Below, in pieces: positions 1 through 6,518 of a stretch of 7,859 nucleotides of DNA. The position numbers were made by a program, and so were the translations under genes. The stretch's first letter is position 1. Every line of letters starts with the position of its first letter. The DNA is taken from NCBI GenBank assembly GCA_026713745.1, contig JAPONU010000566.1:1-7859 (forward strand), written 5' to 3'. This DNA is from a bacterium (GTDB lineage: Bacteria > Actinomycetota > Acidimicrobiia > Acidimicrobiales > CATQHL01). Below the pieces are notes generated by a model. It had not been told where the DNA came from, did not search any database, and saw nothing but the letters and a program-made list of their open reading frames with translations.

Positions 1-1
1 C

Positions 2-544
2 GACCGGGCCATCCTCGTCAGCGACGAGGCTCTCGCCGGCAGCGACGCCCTCGGCACGGCGAAGGTTCTGGCCGCGGCGATGCGCCGGGCCGAGCCCGAC
101 CTGATCCTGACGGCGACCGAATCCACCGACGGCTACACCGGCACCGTGCCCGCCCAGGTCGCCGAGTTGCTCGACCTGCCGGCGGTCACCTTCGCCAAGT
201 CGGTCAGCCTCGGCGACGGCGAGGTGACGGTGCAGCGCCAGACCGAGACCGGCTACGACGAGGTGGTCTGCCCGCTGCCCGCCGTGCTCTCGGTCACCGC
301 CGGCGTCGTCGAGCCCCGCTACCCCTCGTTCAAGGGGATCATGGCGGCCAAGAACAAGCCCGCCGACCGGCTCGGGATTGCCGACCTGGGTGTCACCGCC
401 GGCGAGGTCGGCTGGGCCGGCGCCCGCCAGGAGATCGTCGAGGTGGCACCCGTGCCGGCCCGGGAGGCCGGCGAGATCGTCACCGACGACGGCAGCGGCC
501 ACGAGCGCATCGTGGCGTTCCTGGAAGAACTCAAGATCCTCTAG
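2..544 (+). CDS. etfB: Electron transfer flavoprotein subunit beta, 3' part (5' end outside window)
   Basis: Beta subunit of the soluble ETF heterodimer, which accepts electrons from acyl-CoA and other flavin dehydrogenases and passes them to ETF:quinone oxidoreductase. The reading frame is open from base 2 to the TAG at 542-544, giving 180 residues. The family is usually about 250-265 residues, so roughly the first 75-80 are outside the window; the internal ATG at base 80 is not the real start. Visible hallmarks are the stretch STDGYTGTVPAQVAELL, which matches the nucleotide-binding segment of beta subunits, and a segment close to the ETF-beta signature (VQRQTETGYDEVVCPLPAVL). That segment has two small departures from the signature: Thr in the acidic run, and Asp where Glu or Gln is usual. 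The next gene is etfA, 10 bases downstream, and the etfA Shine-Dalgarno overlaps this stop codon, so the two are clearly one transcription unit. Identification is secure; the physiological electron donor cannot be told from the sequence. Confidence 0.95.
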   Translation, partial: DRAILVSDEALAGSDALGTAKVLAAAMRRAEPDLILTATESTDGYTGTVPAQVAELLDLPAVTFAKSVSLGDGEVTVQRQTETGYDEVVCPLPAVLSVTAGVVEPRYPSFKGIMAAKNKPADRLGIADLGVTAGEVGWAGARQEIVEVAPVPAREAGEIVTDDGSGHERIVAFLEELKIL

Positions 545-554
545 GGAGGCCGCC

Positions 555-1532
555 ATGGGTGTTGGAACCGTCTGGGTGCACGTCGAGCCCGCCCCCGGCG
601 GTGTGGCGTCGATCTCGCTGGAACTGCTGGCGGCGGCGCGCCGCTTCGGCGAGCGGGTTGAGGCGGTCTGCGCCGGCGGCGACCGGGACGCGCTGAGCGC
701 CGCGGTGGGCGAGCACGGCGCCTCGGCGTTGCGCTACCTCGAACTGCCCGACGAGGCGCTGGTGGGCCCCGCGCTGGCAGCCTCGCTGGCCGCCGCGGTG
801 GGCGGCTCCGACGATCCTCCGGCGGCGATCCTTGCGGCGACCACCTATGACGGGCGCGACGTGGCGGGCCGCCTCTCGGCCCGGCTCGACGTCCCCGTCA
901 TCACCAACGTCACCGAGTTGGCGGTCAGTGACGGCGCGCTGGTCGGCATCGAACCCATCTTCGGCGGCACCACCAACGTGCACACCCGCTTCACCGCCGC
1001 CGGCGGGCCGCAGGTGTTCCTCATCCGCCCCAAGTCGTTCCAGGCCACCCCCACCGGTGGTCCGCCGGCGCAGGCGGCCGAACTTCCCGCCGCCGACTGC
1101 GGTGCCTCCGGTGCGGCCCGGGTTGTCGGTCGCCACGCCGAGGAGTCCACGGGGCCGAAGCTGGACGAGGCCGCCGTGGTGGTCTCGGGCGGCCGGGGCC
1201 TCGGCGAGGCCGGCAAGTACGAGATGATCGAGCAGGTTGCCGGCTTGCTGAGGGGCGCCGCCGGCGCCTCGCGCGCCATCGTCGACGCCGGCTGGGTCCC
1301 GTACTCCCAGCAGGTCGGCCAGACCGGCAAGGTCGTCAAGCCCGACGTCTACATCGCCTGCGGCATCTCCGGTGCGACCCAGCACCTCGTGGGAATGAAG
1401 AACTCCCGCAACATCGTGGCCGTCAACAAGGACCCGGAGGCCCCCATCTTCGGGGTCGCCGATCTGGGCATCGTGGGCGACGTCCACAAGGTGCTGCCCC
1501 GCCTCATCGAAGCCCTGCAGTCCCGCGACTGA
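555..1532 (+). CDS. etfA: Electron transfer flavoprotein subunit alpha
   Basis: Alpha subunit of ETF, which binds the redox-active FAD; 325 residues, normal for the family. Residues 1 to about 190 form the N-terminal alpha/beta domain, and about 200-325 the FAD-binding C-terminal domain. In the latter I see SGGRG (211-215), Arg240, the QVGQTGK loop (253-259), GISGATQH (270-277) and VNKDPEAPIF (290-299), all in the expected order. The ATG at 555 is chosen because AGGGAGG (543-549) lies five bases upstream and the protein then begins in the normal way (VGTVWVHVE). The same frame is open further upstream, but that part overlaps etfB and reads as arginine/proline-rich noise. One small oddity is Thr at 274, where the family signature usually has Ile or Val before QH. 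The gene is translationally close to etfB and is followed by GC-rich hairpins. It has no fused ferredoxin domain, so a plain electron-transferring ETF is more likely than a specialised fusion. Confidence 0.96.
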   Translation: MGVGTVWVHVEPAPGGVASISLELLAAARRFGERVEAVCAGGDRDALSAAVGEHGASALRYLELPDEALVGPALAASLAAAVGGSDDPPAAILAATTYDGRDVAGRLSARLDVPVITNVTELAVSDGALVGIEPIFGGTTNVHTRFTAAGGPQVFLIRPKSFQATPTGGPPAQAAELPAADCGASGAARVVGRHAEESTGPKLDEAAVVVSGGRGLGEAGKYEMIEQVAGLLRGAAGASRAIVDAGWVPYSQQVGQTGKVVKPDVYIACGISGATQHLVGMKNSRNIVAVNKDPEAPIFGVADLGIVGDVHKVLPRLIEALQSRD

Positions 1533-1535
1533 CCG

Positions 1536-1585
1536 GGCGGGGCCCGCCGGTGCCCGTCGGCGGCGCGTCTGGCGAAATCGCGCCG
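1536..1585 (+). terminator. Possible factor-dependent or U-tract-less terminator after etfA
   Basis: Two GC-only hairpins follow the etfA stop. The first has 5-bp arms GGCGG (1536-1540) and CCGCC (1544-1548) around a 3-base loop. The second has 7-bp arms CGGCGCG (1561-1567) and CGCGCCG (1579-1585) around an 11-base loop. No T-tract follows either, so this is not a classical intrinsic terminator; actinobacterial terminators often lack the T-run. In such GC-rich DNA short hairpins also arise by chance. Confidence 0.3.
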
Positions 1586-1681
1586 GCGCCGGCCGCCGGC
1601 GTCCCCCGCCCTCCCCGGTTGTCACACGCCCGGGAGGGGCTCGCTGGCGTCACAAGGAACAAGCAGAGACCGCGAGGCGAC

Positions 1682-1690
1682 TGCTAACGT
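1682..1690 (+). promoter_or_regulatory. Possible extended -10 promoter element for amt
   Basis: TGCTAACGT fits the extended -10 form TGnTAnnnT. No good -35 hexamer is seen 16-18 bases upstream, as is common for extended -10 promoters. If used, transcription would start near base 1697 and give a leader of about 70 bases before the amt GTG. A nine-base match in a 230-base spacer is weak evidence alone. Confidence 0.3.
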
Positions 1691-1697
1691 CCTCTGC

Positions 1698-1747
1698 CGA
1701 TCCGCAGCCGCCACCCTTGCCGGCGCGGGATCGATTCGATCGGCTGC
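1698..1747 (+). promoter_or_regulatory. Potentially structured amt leader (two crossing stems and a dyad)
   Basis: CGATCC (1698-1703) is complementary to GGATCG (1728-1733), and the adjoining GCAGCCG (1704-1710) is complementary to CGGCTGC (1741-1747). The two pairings cross, so they would be either alternative folds or a pseudoknot. They end five bases before the Shine-Dalgarno run. A 13-base dyad, GATCGA-T-TCGATC (1729-1741), overlaps the 3' arms and could equally be a protein-binding site. No known riboswitch class is recognised, and chance is a real possibility. Confidence 0.25.
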
Positions 1748-1751
1748 CAGC

Positions 1752-1760
1752 AGGGAGGGA
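1752..1760 (+). promoter_or_regulatory. Strong ribosome binding site fixing the amt GTG start
   Basis: AGGGAGGGA lies five bases before the GTG at 1766. It supports this non-ATG start, and no other start codon with a comparable site was seen upstream. Confidence 0.8.
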
Positions 1761-1765
1761 GCGAC

Positions 1766-3046
1766 GTGACCGACGTCTCAGCCCAATTCATCCTCAGCAC
1801 ATTTGCATTCTTGATCTGGGGTGTGCTGGTGATGTGGATGGCGGCCGGCTTCGCCATGCTCGAAGCCGGCTCGGTGCGCACCAAGAACGCCTCGATGATC
1901 TGCCTGAAGAACATCGGGGTGTTCTCCATCGCCGGCATCGCCTACTACCTCATCGGCTACAACATCATGTACGTCGACGTGGGCGACGCCGCCGGCTCCT
2001 TCCGGTTCCTGTACGAGTCCTCGGCGAGCGAGTTGGCGCTGCTCGGCGGTGACGAGGGGGCGCTCGCGGGGGTGGTCGAGAACGGCTACTCGGTGATGTC
2101 GGACTGGTACTTCCAGATGGTCTTCGTGGCCGCAGCGGCCTCGATCGTCTCGGGCGCCATCGCCGAGCGCATCAAGATGTGGTCGTTCTTCGCCTTCACG
2201 TTGATCCTCACCGCCTTCATCTACCCGATCGTCGGCTCCTGGACCTGGGGCGGCGGCTGGCTGGCCGAGAGGGGCTTCGTGGACTTCGCCGGCTCCACCA
2301 TCGTCCACAGCACCGGCGGCTGGGCGGCGCTGGCGGGCGTCATGATCATCGGGCCGCGGCTCGGCAAGTTCCGCAAGGACGGCACCGCCCGGCCCACGCC
2401 ACCCTCCAACGTGCTGATCGTCACCCTCGGTGTGTTCATCCTCTGGATGGGCTGGTTCGCCTTCAACGGCGGGTCGGTGCTCGCCCTGGGCAGCGCGGCC
2501 GACGCCGTGAGCATGAGCGTCGTGCTGGTCAACACCAATCTGGCGGCCGCCGCCGGTGTCGTGTCGGCGCTCGCCGTCTCGAAGAGGCTGCTGGGGCGCA
2601 TGGACCTCATCGCCGGTCTGAACGGCGCCATCGCCGGGCTGGTGTCCATCACCGCCGGGCCCGACATCACCGAGCACTGGTGGGCGATCATCATCGGCGC
2701 CGTCGGCGGCATCCTCTGCACGGCCGGCATCAAGGTGCTCGAGATGCTCAAGCTGGACGACGTGGTCGGGGCGATTCCCGCCCACCTCATCTGCGGCATC
2801 TGGGGAACCATCGCCGTCTGCATCGCCGGCGGGGCCAGCATCGGCACGCAGCTCCTGGGCATCGTGGCCATCGGCGCCTTCTCGTTCGTCTCCTCCTTCG
2901 TCGTCTGGAAGCTGATCGACATGACGATCGGCCTGCGGGTCTCCAAGAAGGTGGAGGAACTCGGCCAGGACGTCGGCGAGTTGGGCATCGAGGCCTATCC
3001 CGAGTTCGTGGTCGTCCCCGACGAGATCCTGCACGACGACGAGTAG
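1766..3046 (+). CDS. amt: Ammonium transporter (Amt/MEP/Rh family, marine-subtype-like)
   Basis: Inner-membrane channel that takes up ammonium as a nitrogen source, working as a trimer; 426 residues, full length, about 11 hydrophobic spans. The family signature is present from Asp173 to Arg198 (begins DFAGSTIVHSTGG). The twin pore histidines are His181 and His340, the latter in AHLICGIWGT. Phe116/Phe120 (FQMVF) and Trp161 (WTWGGG) lie where the gate and ammonium-recruitment residues are expected. The cytosolic tail (about 388-426) keeps a GLRVSKK...GELGIEAYPEF stretch like the regulatory C-terminal tail of Amt proteins, then ends in an acidic run. There is no obvious cleaved signal peptide. 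The GTG start follows a strong Shine-Dalgarno site. The N-terminal part (MAAGFAMLEAGSVRTKN, YYLIGYNIMYVDVG) reminds me of the marine subtype TIGR03644; that is from memory. No glnK/P-II gene is adjacent: the next gene is convergent sulP. Nitrogen control of expression is likely but not proven by the spacer. Confidence 0.95.
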   Translation: MTDVSAQFILSTFAFLIWGVLVMWMAAGFAMLEAGSVRTKNASMICLKNIGVFSIAGIAYYLIGYNIMYVDVGDAAGSFRFLYESSASELALLGGDEGALAGVVENGYSVMSDWYFQMVFVAAAASIVSGAIAERIKMWSFFAFTLILTAFIYPIVGSWTWGGGWLAERGFVDFAGSTIVHSTGGWAALAGVMIIGPRLGKFRKDGTARPTPPSNVLIVTLGVFILWMGWFAFNGGSVLALGSAADAVSMSVVLVNTNLAAAAGVVSALAVSKRLLGRMDLIAGLNGAIAGLVSITAGPDITEHWWAIIIGAVGGILCTAGIKVLEMLKLDDVVGAIPAHLICGIWGTIAVCIAGGASIGTQLLGIVAIGAFSFVSSFVVWKLIDMTIGLRVSKKVEELGQDVGELGIEAYPEFVVVPDEILHDDE

Positions 3047-3064
3047 GAACAGCCGCTTCCCGCC

Positions 3065-3132
3065 ACCGGCAGCACCGCCCGGGCCACTGCAGGGTGGGTT
3101 CCGGAGGAGCGGGCGCCGGGCGGAGTGCCGGT
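3065..3132. terminator. Imperfect inverted repeat between convergent amt and sulP, candidate bidirectional terminator
   Basis: The left arm (3065-3082) reads ACCGGCA-GCA-CCGCCCGG and the right arm (3116-3132) reads CCGGGCGG-AG-TGCCGGT. They can form 8 plus 7 base pairs separated by a small internal loop, around a 33-base loop. The repeat sits in the 103-base spacer between two stop codons, where a shared terminator is expected. No T-tract is seen on either strand, so termination would need to be of the actinobacterial kind without a U-run, or factor-assisted. Confidence 0.45.
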
Positions 3133-3149
3133 CGACAGGATGTGGGGTG

Positions 3150-4799
3150 CTAGGCGCCCAGTAGCCGCTTGGCGACCTCGCGGGCGCCGTCGAGATCCTC
3201 CACGATGTGGTCGGCGGGGATGTGCCGCAGCACGTTGAGCGACTGCAGGGTCACCGCCGGCGGACCATCCAGGGCCATCACGATGCACTCGGTGTCCTCG
3301 GCGCGGGCCACGTCGATCATCTGCTCCACGACCAGGGCGGCGCTGTCATCCATCGACTGGGTCTCGGAGAAGTCCAGGATCACCACCTCGTGCTCGCCGA
3401 TGTCCTGGCTGAGGGCTCGGATCAGGCGCCGGGAGGAGGCCACGGTGAAGTTGCCCTTCAACCCCACCATGCCGGTGCGCGCCGCGAACATGTCCACGTC
3501 GTCGTCGAGGTCGAAGATGTCGGTGTCCGCGTAGAGGAAGGTCTGGTCCAGCAGGGGCACCGACACCACCCTGTCCATCTGGAACAACTCCACGCGGCGC
3601 GCCCCCACCACCCCCGCCACGATCAGACCGACCGCCACCGCGGTCAGGAGATCCACGAACACTGTCAGCGCCAGGGTGGCGGCCATGACGGCGAGGTGCT
3701 CGCGCTGGATCTTCCGGATGCGGGTCAGGAAGCGCCAGTCGATGATGTCCCAGCTGATCCGCATGAGGATTGCGGCGAGGGCGGCGTGGGGGATCACCTC
3801 CAGGAACCGGCCCAACCCCAAGAGGATGGCCAGCAGGATCCCGGCGCACAGCACCGCCGAGACCCGGGTCCGGGCGCCGGCCCGGATGTTCGCCCCGGTG
3901 AGCACCGTGATCCCTGCGCTCGGCATGCCGGCGATGAAGCCGGTGGCCACGTTGCCCATGCCCTGGCCGATGAGTTCGCGGTCCGAGTCGTGCTGGGTGC
4001 GGGTCATCGAGTCGGCCATCAGCGACGTGAGCAGCGTGTTGATGGAGCCCAGCAGCGCCAGGGTGATGGCCGGTTGGATGGCCCGCCCCAGCAGGTCCAG
4101 CGAGAACGCCGGCAGGGCGATCGGCGGGAAGCCCTGCGGCACCTCGCCGATGATCGGTGTGTCGCCTCCCCAGGCGACGCTCAGCAGCGTCCCGGCGATG
4201 AGCGCCGCCAGTGTCGCCGGGAGCCATTTCCGCAGTCGGGTCGGCCAGATGATGCTCACGGCCAGGGTCACCGCGCCGACGACGACGGCGTGCGCGTTGA
4301 GGCCGCCGAGCAGGTCGGGCCAGGCGCGGATCGTCCCCAGCGGCCCGCCCTTGACGACGGAACTCCCCCCGAAGGGCAGGGTCTGGCTCAGGATGATGAT
4401 GATGCCGACCCCCGACATGAACCCCGAGATCACCGAGTACGGCGTGTAGGCAATGAACCGGCCGAGCCGCAAGGCGCCGAGCAGGATCTGCAGCACCCCC
4501 GCCATGATCGCAATGGCGAACACCTCGGTGATGCTGTCCACCTGGGTGGCCACGATCACCGAGACCGCCACGGTCATGGGCGCAGTCGGCCCCGAGACCA
4601 GCGTCTGGGTCCCCCCGAAGAGCGCCGCGAACAGCCCCATGGACACCGCCGCGTACAGGCCGGCGACCGCGCCCAGTCCCGACCCCTCGCCGAAGGCCAG
4701 CGCCAGCGGCAGCCCCACCACGCCGGCGGTGACGCCGCCGAGGACGTCGCAGCGGAGATCGTCCTTGCTGTAGCGGATTCTGTCCTTCAGGTTCCGCAT
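3150..4799 (-). CDS. SulP-family anion transporter with STAS domain (BicA-like)
   Basis: Predicted inner-membrane SLC26/SulP transporter, 549 residues. Residues about 10-400 are the multi-span transport domain and about 440-548 a cytosolic STAS domain. The transport part resembles the cyanobacterial bicarbonate carrier BicA: GGVTAGVVGLPLALAFG (21-37), SGPTAPM (69-75), MADSMTRTQHDSD (261-273, with Asp263 aligning to the BicA sodium-site aspartate region), IGQGMGN (277-283) and WDIIDW (350-355). Where I recall BicA having GAT in the substrate site, this protein has GIT (296-298). In the STAS domain, DFSETQSMDDSAA (476-488) parallels the SpoIIAA phosphorylation loop and keeps Ser486. An acidic stretch (about 425-436, DTDIFDLDDDVD) lies just before STAS. 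The start ATG has GGAGG (4809-4813) nine bases upstream. The gene is last in a minus-strand series, 66 bases after the lipoprotein, and converges with amt. Substrate could be bicarbonate, sulfate or another anion; the similarity favours bicarbonate but does not decide it. Confidence 0.92.
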   Translation of the reverse strand: MRNLKDRIRYSKDDLRCDVLGGVTAGVVGLPLALAFGEGSGLGAVAGLYAAVSMGLFAALFGGTQTLVSGPTAPMTVAVSVIVATQVDSITEVFAIAIMAGVLQILLGALRLGRFIAYTPYSVISGFMSGVGIIIILSQTLPFGGSSVVKGGPLGTIRAWPDLLGGLNAHAVVVGAVTLAVSIIWPTRLRKWLPATLAALIAGTLLSVAWGGDTPIIGEVPQGFPPIALPAFSLDLLGRAIQPAITLALLGSINTLLTSLMADSMTRTQHDSDRELIGQGMGNVATGFIAGMPSAGITVLTGANIRAGARTRVSAVLCAGILLAILLGLGRFLEVIPHAALAAILMRISWDIIDWRFLTRIRKIQREHLAVMAATLALTVFVDLLTAVAVGLIVAGVVGARRVELFQMDRVVSVPLLDQTFLYADTDIFDLDDDVDMFAARTGMVGLKGNFTVASSRRLIRALSQDIGEHEVVILDFSETQSMDDSAALVVEQMIDVARAEDTECIVMALDGPPAVTLQSLNVLRHIPADHIVEDLDGAREVAKRLLGA

Positions 4800-4865
4800 C
4801 GCGACGAGCCTCCGGGCCGGTCAGCGGCCGGTGCCGAAACTAGTCCCCAGCCAACCGGCGGACGT

Positions 4866-6491
4866 TCACCCCCCTTGTGGTAGCAGTGACTTCCCGCCGG
4901 CGTCGGCAAGAGGCACCGGCGGCTCGTTGCGTGGGTCGCCTGCCGGGAACGGCGTCGGACGCATTCCGGCGAAGAATCTGTCCCACACGGCGAGTTCCTC
5001 CGGTGTCGGCTCTGCATCGTCGTCGTAGAGCCACACGCCCTCGCCGTGGCCAGCCCCTGACCAGTCATCAACTCGCCAGATTAGGACCCACGTGCCGAGT
5101 CTCTCGCCGGTGTGCCAGTCGATGGCCGCTTGCGTGTGGCGGAATCCCTCCGCGACGTGGCGGAACACGACGGAGGTCTGCGGACCGCCGGAGATTTCCG
5201 CCGGGCGGTACCCCTCGAGCCCGATGAACTCACGTTCGGGGGTCTCGAAGTAGCGTCCCCAGTCGTAGTAGGTGACGCCAGGTCCGAGACCCCAGCCGTT
5301 CCAGTAGCCGCCCGCGGCATCGAGATGGCTGATGACTTCGATGGTGTGGGGTTTGATGACGGTGTCCCCGGCGCTGTCGGTGGCTTCGACGGTGATGGTC
5401 GTGGGTCCGAATGTCTCGAGTCCGACGAAATTCACTAATCGGTCGCGTTCGATGTTGGCGTGCGCCGCGCACGTCACGTCGATGGTGCCGGCGACCGAGC
5501 GTGTCTCGACATCCGCGACGCGCACGGTGTAGGGGGCCTCGCCGCCGCTGATGCGCCACTGCACCGGTACCGACTCGATGCCCTCGCGTGCCCAGTGGGG
5601 ATCCTCGGGCGCCCCGTCGGAGCCGTGGCTCCCGGAGAGGCCGGAGACACGTTTTCCGGCGATGCAGTAGGTGGGAGCGCTGATTTCCAGGTTTAGGGCC
5701 GTGTCCGGCGCGGTCGGGGTGGTGAGGCCGACAGTGGCGGGTTTGCTCTGCCAGCCGCTCCCGGTGCGGGCCGTAACGCGGAACTCGTAGTCGACGCCGC
5801 CGGTGAGGCCGAATACGAGTTGTGTCCGTTCACCCACCCGCGACTCCAGGCGCCCCTGGAACGTGTCGGCGCCGCGTCGGCGCCATTGCGCCACATAATC
5901 CACCGGCGCCCACTCGGCCGGGGCATCCCAGGACAAGCGCACCGTGTCGTGGGTGACGGCGGCGACGGTGAGGTTGCGGACTGGCGGCGCCAGAGTCTCG
6001 AAGTGTCCCACGGTGGACTCGCCCTCGGCGCCGTCGGTACCCAGGGCGGTCAGGCGCAGCACGTACCGGGTCCCCGCGACCAGACCCCGAATCGTGTAAG
6101 TGCGCGCCCCGGCGTCGACGTTCGTGCCCCACCACTTGATCGCCACGTCCAAGAGGACCCGGTAGGGTCGCCAGCGCAGCACGAACCCGGACGCCTCGGG
6201 CGCGAAGCCCTCTGTCCAGCGCATCGTCAGCGAGTCCATCGAAGCCGACACCAGCGTCAGTATCCCGTCGCCGTTGCCTGAGGGGCCGTCCACTACCATC
6301 TCGGCGGCCGGCACGTCGCCTGCGACATATTGCATCTCGAGCGCGGGCTGCGGGTCGGCCCCGCCCGGCCTCTGCTCGACCAGTGACGGGCCCGGTGCCG
6401 TCGGCGTGCATCCCACGGCGAGCACCAGAAACACCCACCAGCCCAGCACCACCCGCCGTCCAGCCTCGCGACCGGCTCCGGTGCCTCTCAC
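4866..6491 (-). CDS. Predicted surface lipoprotein with two fibronectin type III domains and an unrecognised aromatic C-terminal domain
   Basis: Exported protein of 541 residues; I do not recognise a named family for the whole. Residues 1-28 are a lipoprotein signal: arginines at 2, 8, 12 and 13, a hydrophobic core (VVLGWWVFLVLAVG), then Cys28 in LAVGC. Ala at -3 is less usual in a lipobox. A proline/glycine-rich spacer follows. Two FN3 domains lie at about 75-167 and 168-258, with core Trp92/Tyr143 and Trp188/Tyr235. Residues about 265-388 look like an Ig- or cadherin-like beta domain (GTIDVTCAA, TTITVEATDSAGDTV), and its Cys276 and Cys341 could form a disulfide. Residues about 395-515 form a tryptophan/tyrosine-rich region with Trp at 397, 400, 411, 459, 468, 472 and 477, which I cannot assign. 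The GTG start is supported by GGAGGGAG eight bases upstream. It lies 27 bases after the kinase-like gene and 66 before sulP. Binding to a polymer or partner protein at the cell surface is plausible; no enzymatic motif is seen. Confidence 0.85.
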   Translation of the reverse strand: MRGTGAGREAGRRVVLGWWVFLVLAVGCTPTAPGPSLVEQRPGGADPQPALEMQYVAGDVPAAEMVVDGPSGNGDGILTLVSASMDSLTMRWTEGFAPEASGFVLRWRPYRVLLDVAIKWWGTNVDAGARTYTIRGLVAGTRYVLRLTALGTDGAEGESTVGHFETLAPPVRNLTVAAVTHDTVRLSWDAPAEWAPVDYVAQWRRRGADTFQGRLESRVGERTQLVFGLTGGVDYEFRVTARTGSGWQSKPATVGLTTPTAPDTALNLEISAPTYCIAGKRVSGLSGSHGSDGAPEDPHWAREGIESVPVQWRISGGEAPYTVRVADVETRSVAGTIDVTCAAHANIERDRLVNFVGLETFGPTTITVEATDSAGDTVIKPHTIEVISHLDAAGGYWNGWGLGPGVTYYDWGRYFETPEREFIGLEGYRPAEISGGPQTSVVFRHVAEGFRHTQAAIDWHTGERLGTWVLIWRVDDWSGAGHGEGVWLYDDDAEPTPEELAVWDRFFAGMRPTPFPAGDPRNEPPVPLADAGGKSLLPQGG

Positions 6492-6499
6492 GATTGGTG

Positions 6500-6507
6500 C
6501 TCCCTCC
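6500..6507 (-). promoter_or_regulatory. Ribosome binding site fixing the lipoprotein GTG start
   Basis: On the minus strand GGAGGGAG lies eight bases before the GTG at 6489-6491. It sits in the 27-base gap after the kinase-like gene, and the GTG gives a complete lipoprotein signal peptide, so this start is well supported. Confidence 0.75.
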
Positions 6508-6518
6508 GGTCTTGGGGG

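Noticed and set aside
378..554. Upstream extension of the etfA reading frame
   Set aside because: It overlaps etfB in another frame, reads as arginine/proline-rich noise, and the ATG at 555 has an ideal Shine-Dalgarno and the normal EtfA N-terminus.
531..1625. Long open frame on the minus strand opposite etfA
   Set aside because: A shadow frame of high-GC coding DNA: its protein is rich in Gly, Arg, Ala and His with no domain, while the plus strand encodes an unmistakable EtfA.
1621..1653. Two GTCAC pentamers (1621-1625 and 1649-1653) as a GlnR box upstream of amt
   Set aside because: They are 28 bases apart and lack the intervening GAAAC half-sites at the spacing expected for a GlnR box.
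1778..3034. Long open frame on the minus strand opposite amt
   Set aside because: Its protein is dominated by Asp, Gly, His and Arg and has no recognisable motif; the plus strand carries the complete Amt signature.
4800..4865. Separate promoter for sulP in the gap after the lipoprotein gene
   Set aside because: A TAGTTT hexamer on the minus strand resembles a -10 element, but no -35 or extended -10 lies at the right spacing, so I could not support a promoter, though one is not excluded.
3207..4883. Long open frame on the plus strand opposite sulP
   Set aside because: Low-complexity Asp/His/Arg/Gly/Gln-rich translation, typical of antisense frames in high-GC genes; the minus strand encodes a full SulP-STAS protein with a Shine-Dalgarno.
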